Below, piece after piece: positions 58,959 through 64,000 of a stretch of DNA of 64,000 bases. The DNA is taken from contig CM029386.1 in NCBI GenBank assembly GCA_017165825.1, positions 3,196,950 through 3,260,949 of the forward strand, given 5' to 3'. Numbering within the stretch: the stretch's first letter is position 1; each line of letters begins with the position of its first letter. Both the position numbers and the translations under genes were made by a program. A model generated the notes under the pieces. The model ran no database searches. It had not been told where the DNA came from and saw only the letters and a program-made list of their open reading frames with translations. This DNA is from Hepsetus odoe (Eukaryota > Chordata > Actinopteri > Characiformes > Hepsetidae).

Positions 58959-61900
58959 CTGCAAAGCAAAGACCAAGAGTTCTGTAAGTGAGAGGGTCAT
59001 TTTCTAAATCATGGTTTAATCTGATTTTCATGCATTTATAGACAGGAGGGTCGTACTTGTTTTCAAAACATTTATGAACTACCAACTAACTGTACCATCC
59101 CCACTTTTACACCTCCAAACCAACCCTGACCCCTCAAGGTGTGCTGAACATAAACTGAAGTGGAGCCTCTATGGATCAGACCATCTTGTCCAGGAGATCC
59201 CACAGATGCTCAAGGTCTAGTGAATTTGGAGGCTAAGCCAACAGCTCTTTTATGTTCTGCAAACCTCTCCTGAATAATATCTGCTGTGCGGTAGGGCCCA
59301 GCCACTAGGGATGCACAAGCAAGTTTCTTCGTGCTGGTCCCAAGCCCGGATAAATGGGGAGAGTTACGTCAGGAAGGTCATCTGGTGTAAAACCTTTGCC
59401 AAATCAGTATGCGGACAACGAACAAACATCTATAATGGATCGATCGAGGCCTGGGTTAACAACGACAGCCACCAGTTAGCCTACAGGGTGCTGGTGGAAA
59501 TTGGACTACTGTTGGCCAAAGGAGAAAAAGAAGAAGAGAAGAAGGAGAGGAGAATGGAAGTGAGGAAAGGGAATATGAAACCAAAGAGGAGGTTTATGGA
59601 CATGGTGACATGCAGGTGGTGGGTTTGAAGGAAGAGGATGCAGAACACAGGAAAAGATGGAAACGGTTGATCTGCTGTGGCGACCCACACGGGAAAAGCC
59701 AAAAGAAGAAGAAAGACCAGATGACTTTCTTCCACTGCTCGGTGGTCCAGTTCTGATGCTCAGATGCCCTTTGTAGGCACTTTTGGATTAACAAAGTCAG
59801 CATAGGTACTCCGACTTCTTGGTATTCCTAACTAACATGAATTCTTTCATTACAAACTGTGGGACTGAACTTCTTCAACTACTTTTTGTACTTGCTGACT
59901 GCGGTCTTCTGCATTTGTCCAGCATCGAACACACAAACTGTTCTTCGAAGATGCAGTGGCAAGGACGGCAAGAAAACACCAAGCTAAAATCTCACATTTC
60001 TAATCACGTCACATCTTGCTGAACCTTTTACAAGCGTCTGTGTTTACCTTGTCCCGTAAGTGATGCTCCGCAGCGTCTATGTTAAGCGGGTCGTCAAAGT
60101 TGAGAAGATCCTGCACAGAGAGAAAGAAAACCCCAGAAGTGGAAATAATATAAGGCAACATAAGTAACCGTGAAACCTTATTACGTGGATTAACGGATCC
60201 TTATTAAACACGTCAAAAAAAAACGCTTGCCATAGCTGCAGATTTACTTGGAGGACGGATGGAGCTGAAGATCTTGTTTTGTCTTTGCCTGACTGTGATT
60301 TTTCTGAGAGCAGTTGCCATGGAACAAAAGATGAGCGTAAGCCTGCATGATGGAGCTTAAATAGCTGGTAGAAGAAGCCACTCTGTAGGCCACGATATGT
60401 TTTAGTAACATCTTTGGACAGTTTACAGATTTGTCCCAAGTTGTTCCCTGTTTTTAATGTCAGGGAAGAACTTTGTACCATCCTGAATGGGCCAACATCA
60501 ACCTGAGCGAGAATGGCTTTCAAGGTCTTGTCATAAAATCAGACTGAAGAACAAGATAAACTAATGTGGACTGCGAAAAACAGTAAAGGGAATGAACTTT
60601 GTACACAGTTGGAAGCAAGCCTGGTCCTCTGTGTGGACTGGGTAACTTGGGACAAATCTGCAAACTGTCCCCACATCTCCTTTTGGATCTCCTTCCAGCT
60701 AGTTAAGCTCCATCATGGACAGTATGGAGCTTAACTAGCTGGAAGGAGATCTTTCGTTTCCCGCAGCTCTTCAGCACAAACAGATGCGTTTTAATTTAAT
60801 TTTTATTTTCACTTTTTCCATTTGCTTCCACTGCCAGTAACGTCGGCTTGCCTGTACGATTGATATGTAGCGAGAAATTTACAATCTAACTAGTGATCGG
60901 AAATCACTATTCTGCAGCTCCAGATGGATGATCCGATGCATCTCTTTTGATTATAAAAGGTTGCAGACTCATGGTCTTCATCCTCTTTTCACAAAAATTA
61001 GTTCAGGACGTTTGCAGTCTTGGTTCCTGGTGGAACGAGCTCAGAACAGGGGCATCCCTCTCTACCATCTAGAATCTCCTTTCTTCTGAGAACGTCTCCT
61101 CTCCAAAGCCCTCCGGCACCCTGAACTCACACATCATACTCTAAATGCCCCGCACTTTTGCGCGTTTCGTTTTTATTCTATTTTATAAGGTGCTCAGTAA
61201 ATGTTACACACACACACACACACACATATATGAATAGGTTTGGCACTTACAGTAAATAGTGAATTCAATCCCCAAACTACATCCTAGAAAAAAAAAAAAA
61301 AACATTGCACACGGTTAGCCATCATGCTAATTCCACAAAAAACAGGAAGTTACAGGAAGACCCAAGATCAGATCAACATCCCAAAGACCACAGAAGCAGA
61401 AAGGTCTGGGCTTTATTTTTATTCTGTTATTTTGCCATTCTTGTGGTTGAAAGTTTGTCTGATGTTAGTTGATGACCCGTGCCCACCTTTAGCGTGCGTG
61501 TTGGTGCCCACCCGGTGCCGTCAATCGAGTGCTCTCGCAGTAAGCTGCAAGAAAAGATGAATCACTTTAGCTCAACTCACATTATTAAAGATTCAAGCAA
61601 AGCATCAGTACATCCACAAATGTCCACCTCTGACGTTGGTGTTCAGTTTATACATCTTTAGACCCAAAAGTCACCCATCCAGATCTTCAGGAAGGTGATG
61701 CAGACTGGAGAATGTGGTTCAGGATCTTCTTCAAGTCTGCACCACCTAAATGAAGCGGGTTTGGCTTAGCATTTCTAAAGAAACGATTTGGATTTCGGGT
61801 GACTTCTGAGTTCTAGTGTAGGTTAGAAACTGAACTAATCCTCAAAAACCTCTAGTATAAATCTGACCTGCTTATACTAGAACCGTTATTGTCTACGTGT

Positions 61901-63242
61901 TATCTACTATCCATACTTCTCAACTTAAGCCACTGAATATTGGTCAAAACACACATCCGTTCAGAACCTTAAACAGATTTCTCCTGTTTCGGCGATGTTT
62001 GGGTGCCATATTCTCGTCAAGCACTTCACTTTCGGAGGCTGAGGGGTGGAAAAAAAGAGGATTGTTAGTTTAACACCATCTTCCGTGGCATCATCTTATG
62101 AATCAAGCGTCCTCAGTCTGGACCGGCTTCTCCATTCCCAAAATCTCAGCTAACCCCACATTAAAGACGACCAAACGAATAACGACAAGGACAAGGACAC
62201 TCACCACCATGTTGTAGGCTTCAGGGACTTCGATCTCAAACTGAAACTTTCCGCCCTGGTAGTAGCCTTCATCTGTGGGCAAAAAATACAGCAGACTTTG
62301 AGATGGTCCGTGGATTGTTCAGACGCCACTGTGAACAGCAGGTGAAAATTCTCATCAACAGTCCTTTCACTTTGATTCTACAGCGGGGTAGTCACCATAG
62401 ACGCAATAGAGGACAATTTAAAAAAATAAATTAATTAATAAAATAAAATAAAATAAAATAAAAAAAATAAATAAAAAAATTTAAAAAACGCTCAAATGCA
62501 AGTGACAGTTGGGGTTACCTGGAGTGATGGCAAGCTGAAAGTGGTGGAGCTTGTTTACGTCCAGAAACGTGACCTTGCAGGTGTCTGAAAAGAGGACAAC
62601 ACAGGGTTGAAGGGACACGCACTCGAGCGCAAGAACAAGCGCATTTTCAAAAGTCAAGAGCTGCTGTTTCAACAGATTCAATATAATTTGAACTTGCTTG
62701 TAACAATTACATCTAAAAATGCAAAACTGGCATTCGGGCCTAAAAAAAAAAAAGAAAAGAAAACAAGTAAACAAAAGATAATCACATTTATCTGTAATCA
62801 TTCAGCAATTCTTACACAAAATGCAGTTGATTACATTTTGAATTTAAATCCCTGTATTTCTAGTTCTTGATGGCGCTTTTAACGACAACTTTGAATTTTC
62901 TTCCTTTTTTTTGTCAGAAAATATCTTTACTCTGCGTCGGGGAAATGCTTACACCTGGATTAGCTCTACAGACACTGACGTTTAAATGATATAAAATGTC
63001 ATTTAAATGACATTATGAAAAAATTAATAGGTTTAAGCAACCAAGCAGCAACCAAACGCTCTGCTTTTCTATCCAATGTCGACCCGAACTTTAGAAACAG
63101 CTTTAAGAAACAATCAAAGAGTTTTCATTTGTCGTCTTCCAGCATCGCAAAATGGGTTTCGTAAGACTTTCTGAATGTGAGCAGGAAATGTAAAAATAAA
63201 GAGCTCACTCACTGGGAAGGTTGGCTTCAAGCTCAGCAACCT
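58908..63242 (-). CDS. ube2f: NEDD8-conjugating enzyme E2 F, partial gene (8 exons, N-terminus outside window)
   Basis: UBE2F takes NEDD8 from the NAE1-UBA3 E1 and passes it to cullins, chiefly CUL5 with RBX2, in nucleus and cytosol (family knowledge). Eight exons join in frame on the minus strand: 63242-63213, 62584-62519, 62272-62205, 62038-61968, 61544-61487, 61283-61251, 60110-60048 and 58958-58908. Every junction has an AG acceptor and a GT donor, and the phases agree. The product matches human residues 41-185 with the same length. It keeps the HPN motif and the active-site Cys in GEICLS at the position of human C116, and ends SYAR before TGA. The N-terminal tail of about 40 residues, including the E1-docking peptide, is not visible before 64000. 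No stop or frameshift is seen, so the gene appears functional. Repeats sit only in its introns. Confidence 0.96.
59085..59930 (-). pseudogene. Tc1-like transposon relic interrupted by a shortened RTE
   Basis: The left part (59085-59295) and right part (59714 to about 59830, fading to 59930) match a common fish Tc1-like element. Examples are agatcccacagatgctcaag and gaatttggaggctaagcca on the left, and cggtggtccagttctgatgc on the right. Transposase coding would be on the minus strand but is broken. About 350 bp of the parent sequence is missing at the RTE site. Confidence 0.75.
59296..59713 (+). mobile_element. RTE reduced to its 5' and 3' ends
   Basis: About 270 bp of RTE 5' end (ccagccactagggatgcac through ttggactactgttggcc and the basic RRR region) is fused directly to about 150 bp of 3' end (aggaggtttatggacatggt through ctgctgtggcgaccc and agaagaagaaag). 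Some 2.7 kb of coding is missing. It sits inside a Tc1-like relic in the last ube2f intron, antisense to ube2f. Confidence 0.88.
60048..60110 (-). CDS. ube2f: ube2f coding exon ([21 protein letters not shown])
   Basis: This 63-bp, phase-0 exon is bounded by CTGTGCAG and GTAAAC. It encodes 21 residues starting [17 protein letters not shown]. The segment is diagnostic for UBE2F and separates it from UBE2M. Confidence 0.97.
60686..60751. repeat. Perfect 28-bp inverted repeat (hairpin) in a ube2f intron
   Basis: Arms 60686-60713 and 60724-60751 are exact inverse complements around a 10-nt loop (catggacagt). The arms contain ccagctagttaagctccat and its inverse. It lies in the intron between the exons at 61251 and 60110. 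Confidence 0.95.
61251..61283 (-). CDS. ube2f: ube2f coding micro-exon ([11 protein letters not shown])
   Basis: This 33-bp, phase-0 exon encodes exactly eleven residues, [12 protein letters not shown] long pyrimidine tract ending in CTAG precedes it and the donor is GTAAGT. A (CA)n microsatellite starts about 25 bp into the downstream intron. Confidence 0.95.
61487..61544 (-). CDS. ube2f: ube2f coding exon ([19 protein letters not shown])
   Basis: This 58-bp exon is bounded by GCTTGCAG and GTGGGC. It completes the Ser after the active site, then encodes [19 protein letters not shown], essentially identical to mammalian UBE2F in this region just downstream of the catalytic Cys. Confidence 0.96.
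61968..62038 (-). CDS. ube2f: ube2f coding exon with HPN motif and catalytic Cys
   Basis: This 71-bp exon starts after ACCCCTCAG and reads [20 protein letters not shown] then ICL. It holds the HPN motif that helps form the oxyanion environment and the active-site Cys, two codons from the exon end. The donor GTTCTG is weak beyond the GT, but the phase-2 junction (AG|C, Ser) fits the next exon exactly. Confidence 0.95.
62205..62272 (-). CDS. ube2f: ube2f coding exon (EGYYQGG...YNMV)
   Basis: This 68-bp exon is bounded by TGCCCACAG and GTGAGTG. It encodes the UBC-fold strand segment [20 protein letters not shown] followed by MV and ends in phase 0. The match to human UBE2F is nearly complete. 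Confidence 0.96.
62425..62480. repeat. (AAATA)n / A-rich tract in a ube2f intron
   Basis: Repeated aaata pentamers followed by an A-rich run, 40 bp downstream of the exon at 62519-62584 on the transcript. Confidence 0.9.
62519..62584 (-). CDS. ube2f: ube2f coding exon (TCKVTF...AITP)
   Basis: This 66-bp exon is bounded by CTCTTTTCAG and GTAACC. It encodes [20 protein letters not shown] followed by Pro, the first beta-strands of the UBC fold. It starts and ends inside codons that are completed by the neighbouring exons: Asn upstream and Asp downstream. Confidence 0.95.
63213..63242 (-). CDS. ube2f: ube2f coding micro-exon (VAELEANLP)
   Basis: This 30-bp exon lies between TTTCTACAG and GTGAGTGAG. 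It supplies the last two bases of a Glu codon, then VAELEANLP, then the first base of the next codon (Asn). It corresponds to residues 40-50 of human UBE2F, at the start of the E2 fold. It is the most upstream exon I can place; the exon with the preceding RVSVRDKLLVKE-like segment was not found up to 64000. Confidence 0.93.
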
Positions 63243-64000
63243 CTGTAGAAAGAAAACAGAGAACTGAATAATCACAGGCAAGAAACAGGACCCTCTTAAA
63301 GTCACGGGACTGGCCGCTGCAAGACAGGGACCAGCAAGAGAGGGGGTTTAAAAACAAAGCCTTGGTTAATACGAGGTCCTTCATAATGACTGACCATCTG
63401 TAACTGAGACGACCACGGTCATGTACATCAGGCGACCCAAGATACATCACTTATGAAAAAATGATGTTAAAAAAGAAAAATCATATTATACTAAACACAA
63501 AATGAAAAACGGTGTTTATAGGTTATGGTTTCAGTTTCAAACTCCTATTCAATCAAACCGTCCAGTCGCATTCATCTTCCCATAAAAGTCCCTACACGTC
63601 AATCAAAAAAATACAGAAAACCATGAACTTGAGCTTTTAAAACATGTGGAATTCAAAAATGACATAGAAATGCACCAGCAACATTGAAACATTTTCAATT
63701 CAGGGTGATTTAAATACCTACAAATATGACTTTCTTTAGGACCTGATGGGTAAATATTCTATAAGAAGCAAAAAGTAGCTTTTCCTTTATTCACCAAAAT
63801 GCAAATCCAAATAAACGCTCATGAGCTTCTTCCACTTCCTTCCATTTTAACCCAAGCTTGTTCCAGTAGCCTCAGCAGTTGGCAGTGTTAGGTGACCCCT
63901 GCTGCCCCGCGGGTGTTATAAAAAGACCTTCCTTTTCCAGCCTGAACCGCGTGACACACTGACGTTACATCAGCTCAAAGCAGAACAGCAGGACAGCAAG
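63243..64000 (-). other. ube2f upstream intron (or 5' part)
   Basis: No exon matching the UBE2F N-terminus (MLTLASKLKRD-like or RVSVRDKLLVKE-like) was found here on the minus strand, so this is probably intron. The first exons should lie beyond the window. Confidence 0.6.

Overview
This window looks like a TE-rich stretch of a ray-finned fish (teleost) chromosome. Short split exons with GT/AG borders rule out prokaryotes. The repeats are typical fish families: RTE, Rex1 and L2 LINEs, Tc1-like and hAT MITEs, tRNA-derived SINEs, and long (CA)n and (GATA)n microsatellites. The SINE families recall those of otophysan fishes such as catfish and zebrafish, but that placement is inference.

Two protein genes can be supported, both on the minus strand. 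At the right end lies ube2f, the NEDD8-conjugating E2 enzyme. Eight coding exons (63242 down to 58908) can be placed to the base. They give an unbroken frame equivalent to residues 41-185 of the 185-residue human protein, with the catalytic Cys at position 116. The N-terminal exons lie beyond base 64000. About 7.4 kb downstream is the promoter and first coding exon of a second gene: CCAAT box, GC box, TATA box, a 13-codon uORF, a signal-peptide exon (50957-50873) and a consensus splice donor. Its later exons were not found, so the left 50 kb is probably its first intron or intron plus intergenic DNA. Its identity is unresolved.

The 7 kb between these genes holds two RTE LINEs in the same orientation, both in AT-rich ATTACCAATATT-like DNA. 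One (54433-57565) is apparently complete, with a 1012-codon frame and a perfect 17-bp target-site duplication. The other (51849-54193) is older, with three large deletions, an imperfect 19-bp duplication and a SINE nested inside it.

The left 50 kb is non-coding as far as I can tell. From left to right it holds RTE scraps, a LINE RT remnant with a 40-bp minisatellite (5.6-6.9 kb), a 5'-truncated Rex1 with an open RT frame (6.9-8.4 kb), a GGATT satellite-like tract (9.1-9.5 kb), GATA repeats (12.2-12.7 kb), an ACC/ACT tract next to an L2 3' end (15.3-17.2 kb), many SINE copies, Tc1-like ends (20.5-21.1 kb), three copies of an unclassified repeat family, several minisatellites, a tandemly duplicated non-coding block (39.9 and 41.7 kb), two neighbouring MITEs (48.4-48.9 kb) and a 1-kb pyrimidine-rich AGTCTCC tract just inside the second gene.

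I found no new multi-gene system. The most unusual signals are the duplicated non-coding block, a perfect 28-bp hairpin in a ube2f intron, an RTE reduced to its two ends inside a Tc1 relic in another ube2f intron, and the intact RTE.
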